64,000 bases of DNA from Flavobacteriales bacterium (GTDB lineage Bacteria > Bacteroidota > Bacteroidia > Flavobacteriales_F > PHOS-HE28): NCBI GenBank assembly GCA_016788635.1, contig JAEUSU010000027.1:124001-188000 (forward strand). Direction: 5' to 3'. Made by a program: the position numbers and the translations under genes. The notes under the pieces were generated by a model that had not been told where the DNA came from, did not search any database, and saw only the letters and a program-made list of their open reading frames with translations. This document shows positions 8,092-16,353 of this stretch, one piece after another. The first letter of the stretch is position 1; each line of letters starts with the position of its first letter.

Positions 8092-9228
8092 ATGAAAACA
8101 CGCACTACATCCACCATGCGCACATTGGCCTTCCTCTTCCTTGCGGTGTTTGCCCTGCCTTCCATGGCGGCCAATGGCGGCGCATGGGCGATCACCATGG
8201 ACACGAACTATATCCTGTTGGCCACTGCGGTCATTCAGGTGGTCATCATCCTTTCCCTGGCCGGTATTCTGCGCACCTTGGGGGGGGCGGGCAAGGCCTG
8301 GATGCAGCGGCTCGGCAAAGGCGGTCCGGCCGCCCTCATCGCCTTCGCTCTTCTGCAAGGGAGTGATGCCCAAGCGGCAACGACGGAAGGGCCTGCGGCA
8401 TGGACCGCCACAGAGCTGTTCTGGTGGCTGTTGACCGTTAACCTGTTCTTGTTCCTGCTGATCCTTGTGCAACTTGTTCTCGTTCGTTCCTTGACGCGTG
8501 CCTGGATCGGAGAGTCCGCGTCGGGGCAGGGAGCCAGGGCCACCGGAGAACCTTCATTCGCTGACAAGGTGCTCAAGAGCCTTACACGACAGGTGGACAT
8601 GGAGCATGAGAAGGATTTGCTCATGCACCATGAGTATGACGGCATCCGCGAGCTGGACAATGTGCTGCCGCCGTGGTGGCTCTGGCTGTTCTACGGCACC
8701 ATCATCTGGTCCGTGGTGTACTTGTTCAACATGCACGTTTCGCACACATGGAAGGACCAGACCACAGAATACGAGATGGAGATGGCACAGGCGAAGGCAG
8801 ATGTGGACGCCTACCTGGCCAAGTTCGCTGCGTTGGTGGATGAGAACTCAGTAACGGCACTGACCGACGCATCCGCACTGAAGGCTGGTGAGGTGGTGTT
8901 CAAGGAGAACTGCATCGCCTGTCATGGGCAGCTGGGTGAAGGCAAGGAAGGCCTGGGACCCAACCTCACCGATGCCTACTGGCTCCACGGGGGCAATGTG
9001 AAGGATGTCTTCAAGACGGTGAAGTACGGTGTTCAAGCCAAGGGGATGGCATCCTGGAAGGACATGCTCAAGCCCCTGGATATCCAGAATGTCGCCAGCT
9101 ACATCTTGAGCCTGCAAGGTTCCAACCCACCGAACGCCATTGCCCCACAGGGCACCTTGATGGCTCCGGAAGACGCTGGTACGGCATCAGCAGATACGGC
9201 GCGGGTGGCCGCACTCGAACAGCCGTGA
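8092..9228 (+). CDS. ccoP: cbb3 oxidase subunit III, CcoP (single heme c)
   Basis: 378 residues from the ATG at 8092. Hydrophobic segments at about 10-27 (possibly signal-like), 38-57, 80-90 and 110-130 precede the CcoP-specific block HEYDGIRELDNVLPPWWLWL and its following helix, then one class I cytochrome c domain with C274-x-x-C277-H278 (ENCIACHGQLGEGKEGLGPN) and an axial-Met region near VQAKGMASW. Proteobacterial CcoP is diheme; only one CxxCH is present here, as I expect for Bacteroidota. It passes electrons to CcoO/CcoN. The stop overlaps the GTG start of ccoG as GTGA. Confidence 0.93.
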   Translation: MKTRTTSTMRTLAFLFLAVFALPSMAANGGAWAITMDTNYILLATAVIQVVIILSLAGILRTLGGAGKAWMQRLGKGGPAALIAFALLQGSDAQAATTEGPAAWTATELFWWLLTVNLFLFLLILVQLVLVRSLTRAWIGESASGQGARATGEPSFADKVLKSLTRQVDMEHEKDLLMHHEYDGIRELDNVLPPWWLWLFYGTIIWSVVYLFNMHVSHTWKDQTTEYEMEMAQAKADVDAYLAKFAALVDENSVTALTDASALKAGEVVFKENCIACHGQLGEGKEGLGPNLTDAYWLHGGNVKDVFKTVKYGVQAKGMASWKDMLKPLDIQNVASYILSLQGSNPPNAIAPQGTLMAPEDAGTASADTARVAALEQP

Positions 9229-10646
9229 GCACCTCGCAAGCCCGGGACCAGGACGGAACGTTCCGCGACGCGCTGGCCACGGTCGACAAGTCCGGCAAGC
9301 GGATCTGGATCTACCCGAAACGACCCGGTGGCCGTTTCTTCAACCGACGTGTCGCGCTGGGTGTCGTGCTTCTTGGCTTGCTCTTCGCCGGACCATTCAT
9401 CCGGATCGCAGGTGAGCCATTATTCATGCTCAACATCCTGGAGCGCCGGTTCGTGTTGTTCGGTCAGACATTCTGGCCTCAGGACATCCATCTTTTCGTG
9501 TTCGCCTTCATCACCGGCATTGTGTTCATTGCATTGTTCACAGTGGCATTTGGCCGCCTTTTTTGCGGGTGGGTATGCCCGCAGACCATCTTCATGGAGT
9601 TGGTGTTCCGCAGGATCGAGTATTTGATAGAAGGCGATTGGAAGGCGCAGATGGCACTGAACAAACGCCCGTTGGATGCGGACAAGGTGGTGCGTAAGAC
9701 CCTGAAACACGTGCTGTTTTTCGGTGTCTCCTTCCTCATCGGCAATGTGTTCCTGGCCTACATCATTGGCAGTGAAGCGTTGTTGGCGATTATCACGGAG
9801 CCGCCAACGGCACATCTGGGCGGTTTCGTTGCCATGGTGGGCTTCAGTGGCGCCTTCTATGGTGTATTTGCATTCCTGCGTGAGCAGGTGTGCACCACCA
9901 TCTGCCCGTATGGTCGGTTGCAGGGCGTGCTGCTCGACCGGGAATCCATCGTGATCGCGTATGACCACGTGCGGGGCGAGCAGCGGGCCAAGTTCCGCAA
10001 GGGAGAGGATCGGACCGCGTCTTCCAAGGGTGACTGCATTGATTGCAAGGCGTGCGTGCATGTATGCCCAACGGGCATCGACATCCGGAACGGGACCCAG
10101 CTTGAATGCGTGAATTGTACGGCTTGCATCGATGCGTGCGATCACATGATGGACGGTGTGGGTCTTCCCCGGGGTCTTATCCGCTATGCCAGTGAATCGG
10201 AGATCACGGACAAACGCCCCTTCCGCTTCACCACTCGGATGAAGGCATACGCCGCATTGTCGATGGTTCTCACCGGGGTGATCCTCACCCTGCTGGTCAC
10301 ACGGTCCGACGTGGAGACCACCGTGTTGCGCACGCCCGGTATGCTTTACCAGACGCAGGATGACGGGCGTATCAGCAACCTGTATAACTTCAAGGTGGTG
10401 AACAAGACCTCACGGGATATGGACATACGCCTGGAATTACTTGAACCCGCGGGTGAGATCCGCTATGTGGGACGGGATCCTTACGTGAACAGCCGCGAAA
10501 TGAGCTCTGGTGAGTTCTTCGTGATCATGGACAAGGCGAACGCGAAAGGCATGTCCACCAAGATCACCATCGGGGTGTTCAGTGGGGACAAGGAGTTGGA
10601 GCGCGTGAGGACCTCTTTTGTTGGACCAATGCACCTGCCATCATGA
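9225..10646 (+). CDS. ccoG: cbb3 assembly/copper-reducing ferredoxin-like protein CcoG
   Basis: 473 residues, starting with GTG inside the ccoP stop. It is a polyferredoxin of the CcoG/RdxA/FixG family, thought to reduce Cu(II) to Cu(I) for oxidase assembly. Seen in order: transmembrane helices at about 40-60, 82-105 and 155-175, the motif FGRLFCGWVCPQTIFMELVF, the pair EQVCTTICPYGRLQGVLLD, two 4Fe-4S clusters (CIDCKACVHVCPTG and CVNCTACIDACD), a further helix near 345-362, and a C-terminal Ig-like domain. Full length for the family. ccoH overlaps its stop as ATGA. Confidence 0.95.
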   Translation: MSTSQARDQDGTFRDALATVDKSGKRIWIYPKRPGGRFFNRRVALGVVLLGLLFAGPFIRIAGEPLFMLNILERRFVLFGQTFWPQDIHLFVFAFITGIVFIALFTVAFGRLFCGWVCPQTIFMELVFRRIEYLIEGDWKAQMALNKRPLDADKVVRKTLKHVLFFGVSFLIGNVFLAYIIGSEALLAIITEPPTAHLGGFVAMVGFSGAFYGVFAFLREQVCTTICPYGRLQGVLLDRESIVIAYDHVRGEQRAKFRKGEDRTASSKGDCIDCKACVHVCPTGIDIRNGTQLECVNCTACIDACDHMMDGVGLPRGLIRYASESEITDKRPFRFTTRMKAYAALSMVLTGVILTLLVTRSDVETTVLRTPGMLYQTQDDGRISNLYNFKVVNKTSRDMDIRLELLEPAGEIRYVGRDPYVNSREMSSGEFFVIMDKANAKGMSTKITIGVFSGDKELERVRTSFVGPMHLPS

Positions 10647-11086
10647 AATGGAACTGGGGTTATGGGATCACGGCGGCCATGCTGTTGTTCGTGGCCATGA
10701 TGGCGGGATATATGGTCTGGGCCGCCAGGGAGCAGGAGGAGCTCGTTTCAAAGGACTATTACGGTGAAGAGAAGTTGTACCAGCAGCACCTGGAACAGGC
10801 GCGTCGTGCACAAGCCCTGCCTGAGCCGCCCAAAGTGGCGGTGGAGTCCGGGCGGCTTGCGGTCTTTGTACCGCCGGCCGCATGGTCTTCCGATGCCAGC
10901 GCATCCCTGCGCCTCTTCCGCCCATCCGATCAGCGTGCGGACCGCACCTTTCCGGTAAGACCGGACCAGCACGGATCATGGAGTGTGGACATCAGTGGAT
11001 TGCTCAGAGGTGCCTACAAGGCACAACTGCAGTGGACCTCCGCAGGCGTGGAGTATTACCTCGAGGAGCCGGTCTATCTGCCATGA
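10643..11086 (+). CDS. ccoH: FixH/CcoH family protein
   Basis: 147 residues. One N-terminal transmembrane helix (about residues 7-27) leads into ELVSKDYYGEEKLYQQ, a conserved stretch of the Bacteroidota FixH group, then a periplasmic beta-rich domain. CcoH/FixH is needed for stable cbb3 assembly and interacts with CcoI/CcoN in model species. It overlaps ccoG upstream and the SafE-like gene downstream, both by four bases, so it is coupled within the operon. Confidence 0.9.
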   Translation: MKWNWGYGITAAMLLFVAMMAGYMVWAAREQEELVSKDYYGEEKLYQQHLEQARRAQALPEPPKVAVESGRLAVFVPPAAWSSDASASLRLFRPSDQRADRTFPVRPDQHGSWSVDISGLLRGAYKAQLQWTSAGVEYYLEEPVYLP

Positions 11087-11778
11087 CCACGATCCTGGCA
11101 TCGGCCTTTGTATTGGGCCTGCTGGGCAGTGTGCATTGCGCGGCCATGTGCGGCCCCATCGCACTTGCTGTTCCTGGTCTTACGCCGCGTGGCTGGCAGC
11201 GCTTGGTCGGTGCGTGGCTGATGAACAGTGGGCGCGTGCTGGTCTATGCCTTGTTCGGTGTGGTACTGGGTTCTGCAGGAAGAGCACTTGACTTGTTCGG
11301 GCTGCAACAGACGTTCAGTATTGGCGCAGGTGTTCTCTTGTTGCTGTCGCTGGTCGTTCCCCTTGGTGGTCACATACTGGCGGGTTCAGCCGGGCGCATC
11401 ATCATCCGCTTGCGAACGCGTATGGCGGGCTTCCTGAAGGCGCGTACTGCGGTGGGTATGTTCAGCCTGGGCGCACTTAATGCGTTGCTTCCTTGCGGTC
11501 TGGTCTATCTCGCCTTGGTAGGCGCCATGGCCCAGAGCGGGCCCCTCATCGGCGCGGCTTTCATGGCGGCCTTCGGGCTTGGCACGTGGCCGCTGCTCAT
11601 TGGGTTGCACATGGGGTCCGCGATCTTGTCGCCACAGTGGCGTGGCCGCCTGCGCAGGCTGGCTCCGGTGGCAGTGGCCGTCATGGGCTTCGTGCTCATC
11701 CTGCGTGGCATGGGCCTGGGCATTCCCTACTTCAGCCCGATGAACATGGGCACTGCTGGTGTTGCAGGTTGTCCGTAA
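11083..11778 (+). CDS. TauE/SafE-like (UreH-type) transmembrane protein of the cbb3 operon
   Basis: 231 residues. Its beginning, FVLGLLGSVHCAAMCGPIAL, holds the HCxxMCGP signature of the UreH/DsbD-like branch of the TauE/SafE family; about six helices follow, with a second repeat-like half (GALNALLPCGLVYLAL) carrying a conserved Cys-Gly. Proteins with this signature recur at the ends of cbb3 operons and are suspected of copper or thiol handling; transport of sulfite is only the family label. It overlaps ccoH as ATGA and is the last gene of the block, convergent with crtZ at 11 bases. Confidence 0.85.
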   Translation: MTTILASAFVLGLLGSVHCAAMCGPIALAVPGLTPRGWQRLVGAWLMNSGRVLVYALFGVVLGSAGRALDLFGLQQTFSIGAGVLLLLSLVVPLGGHILAGSAGRIIIRLRTRMAGFLKARTAVGMFSLGALNALLPCGLVYLALVGAMAQSGPLIGAAFMAAFGLGTWPLLIGLHMGSAILSPQWRGRLRRLAPVAVAVMGFVLILRGMGLGIPYFSPMNMGTAGVAGCP

Positions 11779-11789
11779 GGCTGAAAGGC

Positions 11790-12275
11790 TCAGGCACGTG
11801 GGGCCTGCTGCCGGCTGCGCATGGCTTCGCGCACGTATTTCCAAGGCACCACGAGCATCCCGAAACATTCACCGTCCTCCTTGCCCAGATGCTTGTGATG
11901 CACCTTGTGTGCCTTGCGTATCGCTTGAAAATAAACGCTATTGGTTCGTTTCAACCACTTGATGCGCTGGTGGATGAACACTTCGTGTACCAGGAAATAG
12001 GCGATGCCGTAAAGGAGAATACCCAGGCCGATCCATAACCATGGGGTGTGGAGCCCAACCAGGCTGCCCGCGATGAAAAGGACCATGGAAGGAACAGCAA
12101 AGATCAGGAAGAAGGAATCATTGCGCTCGAGGAAGCCATAGTGGTCTTTCTTGTGGTGGTCTGAATGCAGCACCCACAAGAAGCCATGCATGACGTATTT
12201 ATGCGTGGCCCACGCCACGAATTCCATGGCGAAGAAGGTGGCCGTAACAATGGAGGTGATGGCCCAGAAGCTCAT
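11790..12275 (-). CDS. crtZ: Beta-carotene hydroxylase CrtZ
   Basis: 161 residues, a four-helix membrane di-iron hydroxylase of the fatty acid hydroxylase superfamily. The histidine clusters are all present: HKYVMH, HSDHHKKDHYG, HEVFIHQR and KAHKVHHKH. The combination GFLWVLHSDHHK and RTNSVYFQAIRKAHKVHHKH is typical of CrtZ, which hydroxylates beta-carotene at C3/C3' to zeaxanthin. Last gene of the sigma-led carotenoid block; its start overlaps the SRPBCC stop by four bases. No lycopene cyclase is found in the window, so that step must be encoded elsewhere. Confidence 0.93.
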   Translation of the reverse strand: MSFWAITSIVTATFFAMEFVAWATHKYVMHGFLWVLHSDHHKKDHYGFLERNDSFFLIFAVPSMVLFIAGSLVGLHTPWLWIGLGILLYGIAYFLVHEVFIHQRIKWLKRTNSVYFQAIRKAHKVHHKHLGKEDGECFGMLVVPWKYVREAMRSRQQAPRA

Positions 12276-12742
12276 AAAGCACTTTCCTTGAAGAGCCGCT
12301 CCAAAGTTCGGTATCGGAAATCGAAAATGCGCTGGAGCCGGGGGCCGACAAGCCAGTCATGGAACAGGGCGCCCAGAGGTCCAAGTGGCAGCTCATATTC
12401 CACGCGATCCTTCATCCGCACCCCCCCCTCGACCGGTTCAAACTCGTGCACATGCCACCAGCGCTTGTATGGACCCTTCAATTGCATATCAACAAAGGCA
12501 AAGGGGGCCTTTACCTGGGCTATATACGTGATCCATCGAACGGGAATGCCAAGCATTGGCCTCACTTGGTAGCCAATTTTCTGCCCTTCGTGCATGGGGG
12601 CATCGTCGAAGGACTCGTCGATCACAAAACCCATGTCGGGTGGTGTGATGTGCGCGAGATTTCGTGGGGTGCTAAAGAAGGACCATGCCCGCTCCAAGGG
12701 AATGGGAAGGAACTGCTCGCGTTCCAGCACGTACCTGGCCAT
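12272..12742 (-). CDS. SRPBCC (START/Bet v 1-like) family protein
   Basis: 156 residues. EQFLPIPLERAWSFFSTPRN and ITPPDMGF are the standard opening of single-domain SRPBCC proteins, with a hydrophobic ligand cavity fold; the mid-region carries RWWHVHEFEPVEGGVRMKDR and the end shows LFHDWLVGPRLQRIFDFRY. Related genes sit beside photolyase and light-inducible genes in other bacteria, but their ligand is not known to me. It lies 4 bases after the small unknown gene and overlaps crtZ, so it belongs to the operon. Fold assignment is firm; role is inference. Confidence 0.88.
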   Translation of the reverse strand: MARYVLEREQFLPIPLERAWSFFSTPRNLAHITPPDMGFVIDESFDDAPMHEGQKIGYQVRPMLGIPVRWITYIAQVKAPFAFVDMQLKGPYKRWWHVHEFEPVEGGVRMKDRVEYELPLGPLGALFHDWLVGPRLQRIFDFRYRTLERLFKESAL

Positions 12743-12746
12743 TTCG

Positions 12747-12914
12747 TCAGCCGATCACCTTGGCGTTGGGGTAACGGGCCTTCCAGAACTCCAGCATCTT
12801 CAAGCTGGCCAGCGTAATGGTGGTTCGGGGGTCCAACTGCACTTTGATGGCCTTCAGGCCCTCTTTCACAGGTTGGGTAAGGATCAGACTTTTCTTGCGG
12901 CGTCCCATGGTCAT
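12747..12914 (-). CDS. Small conserved-looking protein of the phr/crt operon
   Basis: 55 residues (53 from the second ATG at 12908). The photolyase stop and this start overlap by one base as TGATG, a classic coupling signal, and the stop is followed after 4 bases by the SRPBCC start, so the frame fills the gap exactly. The protein is basic at the N-terminus (MTMGRRKKSLIL) and contains KVQLDPRTTITL and FWKARYPNAKVIG, with no membrane segment or Cys. I recall similar short proteins of the form LDxRTxIT...W..RYPxAKxI in Bacteroidota but cannot name a family. Function unknown. Confidence 0.75.
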   Translation of the reverse strand: MTMGRRKKSLILTQPVKEGLKAIKVQLDPRTTITLASLKMLEFWKARYPNAKVIG

Positions 12915-14254
12915 CAGTTGTTTTCGAACAGTGTCAAGAGTGGTGCCGAACCGGATAAGGCCTGCCTATATGTCGCTATGGCCCTCCGTCGTGCTACCTC
13001 ATGAACGACAAGGGGTTGTGAATAGTTCGCCGTGCCATATTCCTTCACCCAATGCTTCACATATTTTAACTCCGGGTCGAACCGTTCACGCTGAAGCGTG
13101 GGATTGAACACCCGGAAGTAGGGTGCCGCGTCACAGCCCGACCCTGCGGCCCATTGCCAGCCTCCATTATTACTGCTGAGCTCGAAGTCGAGCAGTTTGC
13201 TCGCGAAGTAGGCCTCACCCCAACGCCAGTCCAGGAGCAGATGTTTGGTGAGGAAGCTGGCCACCACCATGCGTACCCGGTTGTGCATCAAGCCGGTGGC
13301 GTTCAGTTCGCGCATGCCGGCATCCACCAAGGGGTAGCCTGTTCGGCCCTCGCACCAGGCCAGGAAGTCCCGCTCGGCATTTCGCCAGGGAATGTGGTCA
13401 TAGGCCGGCTTGAAGGCTTGATCGTGTTTTGGAAAGTGCCACAAGACCTGCATGAAGAACTCGCGCCAGATGAGCTCGTTCAGGTACTTCGGGCTCGACC
13501 CCAGGCTGCGGCGCACCAGTTCGCGAACGCTTACCGTGCCAAAGCGTAGATGGGTGCTCATGCGGCTGGTGCCGTTCACCGCGGGCAGGTCGCGGGTGTG
13601 CTCGTAGTTCCGCAGCAGCTCCTCACTCAGTGTGGTAGGCGGCACGTGAAGGTCGGTGGTGCGGAAGCCGATCGCTTCCAACATGGGCAACGGCAACGCA
13701 TCCGTTCTCCAGAGCCGATGAAGAAGGCCCTCGCTGGGGTGCGGCGCAGCCATCTCCGGGGAGAAGAGCGAACGCCATTTCTTCATGTACGGGGTGTACA
13801 CGGTGTATGGGCCGCCATCGTCCTTCACCACCTCGCCCCGCTCGAAGATGCTGATGTCCTTGAAGCTGCGGAAGGGAATGCCGTGTGCGGCGAGCAGCTC
13901 GCCAACGGCGGTGTCGCGCGCGATGGCGTAGGGCTCGTGATCGTGGTTGGTGGTCACGGCCGTGATGTCGAACCGCTCCACCAGCCGCTTCCATATCGCG
14001 ATGGGTTTCCCGTGCTCCACCAGCAGCGTGCCGCCGTGCTTCGTCAGCTCGGCTTGCATGCCGCTGAGGGCGCGGTGGATGAAGTCCACGCGGCGGTCGT
14101 AACGGTCCTCCAGTCTGCCGAGGATCTCCGTGTCGAAGAGGAAGAGCGGCAGCACGTCGCCGTGATCGCTCAGCGCGCGAAGGAAACCGTGGTTATCCGT
14201 CAGCCGCAGGTCGCGCCGGAACCAGTGGATGCTGATGCGGGGCTTCGCGGACAC
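12914..14254 (-). CDS. phr: Deoxyribodipyrimidine photolyase (cryptochrome/photolyase family)
   Basis: 446 residues from a GTG at 14254, one base after the folE stop; the encoded start MSAKPRISIHWFRRDLRL is the normal N-terminus of the family, while an upstream ATG would begin inside folE. The N-terminal antenna-binding Rossmann domain is followed by the FAD domain, with RMSTHLRFGTVSVRELV, ELIWREFFMQVLWHFP, RVRMVVASFLTKHLLLDWRWG and LSSNNGGWQWAAGSGCDAAP, all hallmark segments. It repairs UV cyclobutane dimers using blue light. folE next door could supply pterin for a folate antenna. Full length. Confidence 0.94.
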   Translation of the reverse strand: MSAKPRISIHWFRRDLRLTDNHGFLRALSDHGDVLPLFLFDTEILGRLEDRYDRRVDFIHRALSGMQAELTKHGGTLLVEHGKPIAIWKRLVERFDITAVTTNHDHEPYAIARDTAVGELLAAHGIPFRSFKDISIFERGEVVKDDGGPYTVYTPYMKKWRSLFSPEMAAPHPSEGLLHRLWRTDALPLPMLEAIGFRTTDLHVPPTTLSEELLRNYEHTRDLPAVNGTSRMSTHLRFGTVSVRELVRRSLGSSPKYLNELIWREFFMQVLWHFPKHDQAFKPAYDHIPWRNAERDFLAWCEGRTGYPLVDAGMRELNATGLMHNRVRMVVASFLTKHLLLDWRWGEAYFASKLLDFELSSNNGGWQWAAGSGCDAAPYFRVFNPTLQRERFDPELKYVKHWVKEYGTANYSQPLVVHEVARRRAIATYRQALSGSAPLLTLFENN

Positions 14255-14255
14255 C

Positions 14256-14939
14256 TCAGCGTCTGTGGTAGGTGAGGAACTCGTTGCGCACCTCTGCATC
14301 CTCGAACCGGCCGCTGAAGTGTGTGGTGACGGTGCTGCTGCATTCGTCCTTCACGCCGCGCAGCTTCACGCACATATGCTCGGCATCGATCAGCACGGCT
14401 ACATCCTCGGTACGCAGCACGCGCTTCAGCTCAGCGGCGATCTGCTCAGTGAGGCGTTCCTGCACCTGCGGCCGTGCCGCGAAGTACTTCACGATGCGGT
14501 CCAGCTTGCTGAGGCCGATGACCTGCCCGCTGCTGTAATAGGCCACGGTGGCCTTGCCGATGATGGGCACGAAGTGGTGCTCGCAGAAGCTGTGCAAGGT
14601 GATGTCGCGCTCCACCAGCATGCCTTTGTAGCCGAACTTGTTGGCGAAGAGCGTGGGCTCCGGGCGCGTCTCCGGGTCCAAGCCACTGAAAACCTCGTTC
14701 ACGAACATCCTGGCCACGCGCTTGGGAGTTCCTTGCAGGCTGTCGTCCGTGAGGTCAAGGCCCAGAGTCTCCATGATGCCGGTGAAGTGCTGCTCGATGC
14801 GGGCGATCTTTTCCTCGGGCGTGAGGGCGAAGGCATCGGGACGGATCGGCGTATCGATGGATGCCGCGCGATGATCGGGCTTCAGCAGTTCGATGGGCAA
14901 GGCGAATGGGATCACAGCGCCATTCTTCTTCATGAGCAT
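14256..14939 (-). CDS. folE: GTP cyclohydrolase I
   Basis: 227 residues. FolE converts GTP to 7,8-dihydroneopterin triphosphate, the first step to folates. The zinc and catalytic residues are visible in LHSFCEHHFVPIIGK and in IDAEHMCVKLRGV; other family blocks are GTPKRVARMFVNEVFSGL and GLSKLDRIVKYFAARPQVQE. The N-terminal 40 residues are a variable extension. Placement between idi and phr in a carotenoid operon suggests a light-induced copy that feeds a folate-type antenna or antioxidant pterins; whether it is the only folE of the genome cannot be told here. Confidence 0.95.
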   Translation of the reverse strand: MLMKKNGAVIPFALPIELLKPDHRAASIDTPIRPDAFALTPEEKIARIEQHFTGIMETLGLDLTDDSLQGTPKRVARMFVNEVFSGLDPETRPEPTLFANKFGYKGMLVERDITLHSFCEHHFVPIIGKATVAYYSSGQVIGLSKLDRIVKYFAARPQVQERLTEQIAAELKRVLRTEDVAVLIDAEHMCVKLRGVKDECSSTVTTHFSGRFEDAEVRNEFLTYHRR

Positions 14940-14962
14940 GTTGTGTCGGCGTCAAATGGTGA

Positions 14963-15490
14963 TCAGGCGGCCTTGAGGGCCAGTTCGGCGCGCACGCGGC
15001 TCCAGCACTCGCGCAGCCACACGGTGTAACGCTCGGGATGGGCCGAGAGGTCGGCCTCGAGCGCCTCTGGATGCAGGTAGGTCCAGGCATCTGCCTCGTC
15101 GGCGGTGGGTTTGGGCTCCCCGGAGAAGGAGCCGAAGAACACATGGTCCAGCTCGTGTTCATGCAGGCCATTGTCGAAGCTGGCCTTGTAGAGGAAGCTG
15201 AAGCGATGCTCCACATCGGTGTCGATGCCCATCTCCTCCACAAGGCGGCGGCGCGCGGCGTCGGCCACGGTCTCGTCCGGTCGCGGATGGCTACAGCAGG
15301 TATTGGTCCAAAGCCCGGCGCTGTGGTACTTACCCGGCGCGCGGCGCTGCAGCAGCAGCCGACCCTGCTCATCGAACAGGAACACGCTGAACGCGCGGTG
15401 CAGGGCACCTTCCTGGTGCGCGCGCAGCTTACCCATGGTGCCGATCGCCTCGTCGCGGTCGTTCACCAGCACCACTTGTTCCTCGTTCAT
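14963..15490 (-). CDS. idi: Isopentenyl-diphosphate delta-isomerase, type I
   Basis: 175 residues from the ATG at 15490 (MNEEQVVLVNDRDE); a start at 15505 would add five residues. A Nudix-fold enzyme interconverting IPP and DMAPP, the entry to carotenoid precursors. Seen: GALHRAFSVFLFDEQGRLLLQRR, the catalytic Cys block LWTNTCCSHPRPDE, the metal/Nudix-like RRRLVEEMGI, and the catalytic Glu region FLYKASFDNGLHEHELDHVF. It lies between crtB and folE in the same orientation with short spacers, consistent with the operon making carotenoids. Confidence 0.94.
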   Translation of the reverse strand: MNEEQVVLVNDRDEAIGTMGKLRAHQEGALHRAFSVFLFDEQGRLLLQRRAPGKYHSAGLWTNTCCSHPRPDETVADAARRRLVEEMGIDTDVEHRFSFLYKASFDNGLHEHELDHVFFGSFSGEPKPTADEADAWTYLHPEALEADLSAHPERYTVWLRECWSRVRAELALKAA

Positions 15491-15510
15491 CGCGTGTTCC
15501 TGCATGTTGT

Positions 15511-16353
15511 TCAGAGCATCCCGAAGCTGTGGCGCAGGTAGCTCGCGGTGAGCAGTGCGATCTTGCGGCGATTGCGCACGCGCACACGTTCCTGCATGAT
15601 GCGGCTGGCGGGCAGGGCCTTGATCTTACGGAAGAGGTTCACGTAGTAGATGTACGCCATGTACACCCCGAATCGCGCGCCTTTGGGCAGCTGGCGAATG
15701 CCGATCAGTGCCGCGTCGAAGTCAGCCTGAATGTCGGCCTCTATCGCGCGCTTGGTGTCCTCGTCCCAGCGGCCCAGGTCGATACCGGGGAAGTAGGTGC
15801 GGCCCAGGTTCTGGTGGTCGTCCTTCAGGTCGCGCAGGAAGTTCACCTTCTGGAAGGCGGCGCCCAGCTTCATGGCGGCGGGCTTCAGCTTTTGGTAAAG
15901 CGCCTCATCGCCCTCGCAGAACACGCGCAGGCACATCAGGCCCACCACCTCGGCGCTGCCCAGGATGTAGGTCTCATAGCTGTGCTGGTCGTGGGCGGTG
16001 TCCGTGAGGTCCATCGCCATACTGTCCAGGAATGTGACATACAGATCTCGCTCGATACTGTACTGGTTCACCACGCGCTGGAAGCTGTGCAGGATGGGGT
16101 TGAGGCTGATGCCCTCGGCGATGGCGCGGTAGGTGTCCTCGCGGAAGCGCTTCAGCAGGTCCTTCTTGTCGAAGCCATGAAAGGTGTCCACGATCTCGTC
16201 GGCAAAGCGCACAAAGCCATAAATGGCGTGGATCGGCGAATGGAAGCGCTTGTCCAGCGACCGGATACCCAGGGAGAAGGAGGTGCTGTAGCTGTAGGTG
16301 GTGTGCCTGCTCGCCTTCAGGCAGACCTTATCGTAATGCGCGATGGTGTTCAT
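15511..16353 (-). CDS. crtB: Phytoene synthase
   Basis: 280 residues. CrtB condenses two geranylgeranyl diphosphates head to head to phytoene. Both Asp-rich motifs are visible: FVRFADEIVDTFHG (first DxxxD) and FLRDLKDDHQNLGRTYFPG (second). The N-terminus KASRHTTYSYSTSFSLGIR is typical of Bacteroidota CrtB, and the length is standard. Its start overlaps the crtI stop by four bases. Confidence 0.96.
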   Translation of the reverse strand: MNTIAHYDKVCLKASRHTTYSYSTSFSLGIRSLDKRFHSPIHAIYGFVRFADEIVDTFHGFDKKDLLKRFREDTYRAIAEGISLNPILHSFQRVVNQYSIERDLYVTFLDSMAMDLTDTAHDQHSYETYILGSAEVVGLMCLRVFCEGDEALYQKLKPAAMKLGAAFQKVNFLRDLKDDHQNLGRTYFPGIDLGRWDEDTKRAIEADIQADFDAALIGIRQLPKGARFGVYMAYIYYVNLFRKIKALPASRIMQERVRVRNRRKIALLTASYLRHSFGML

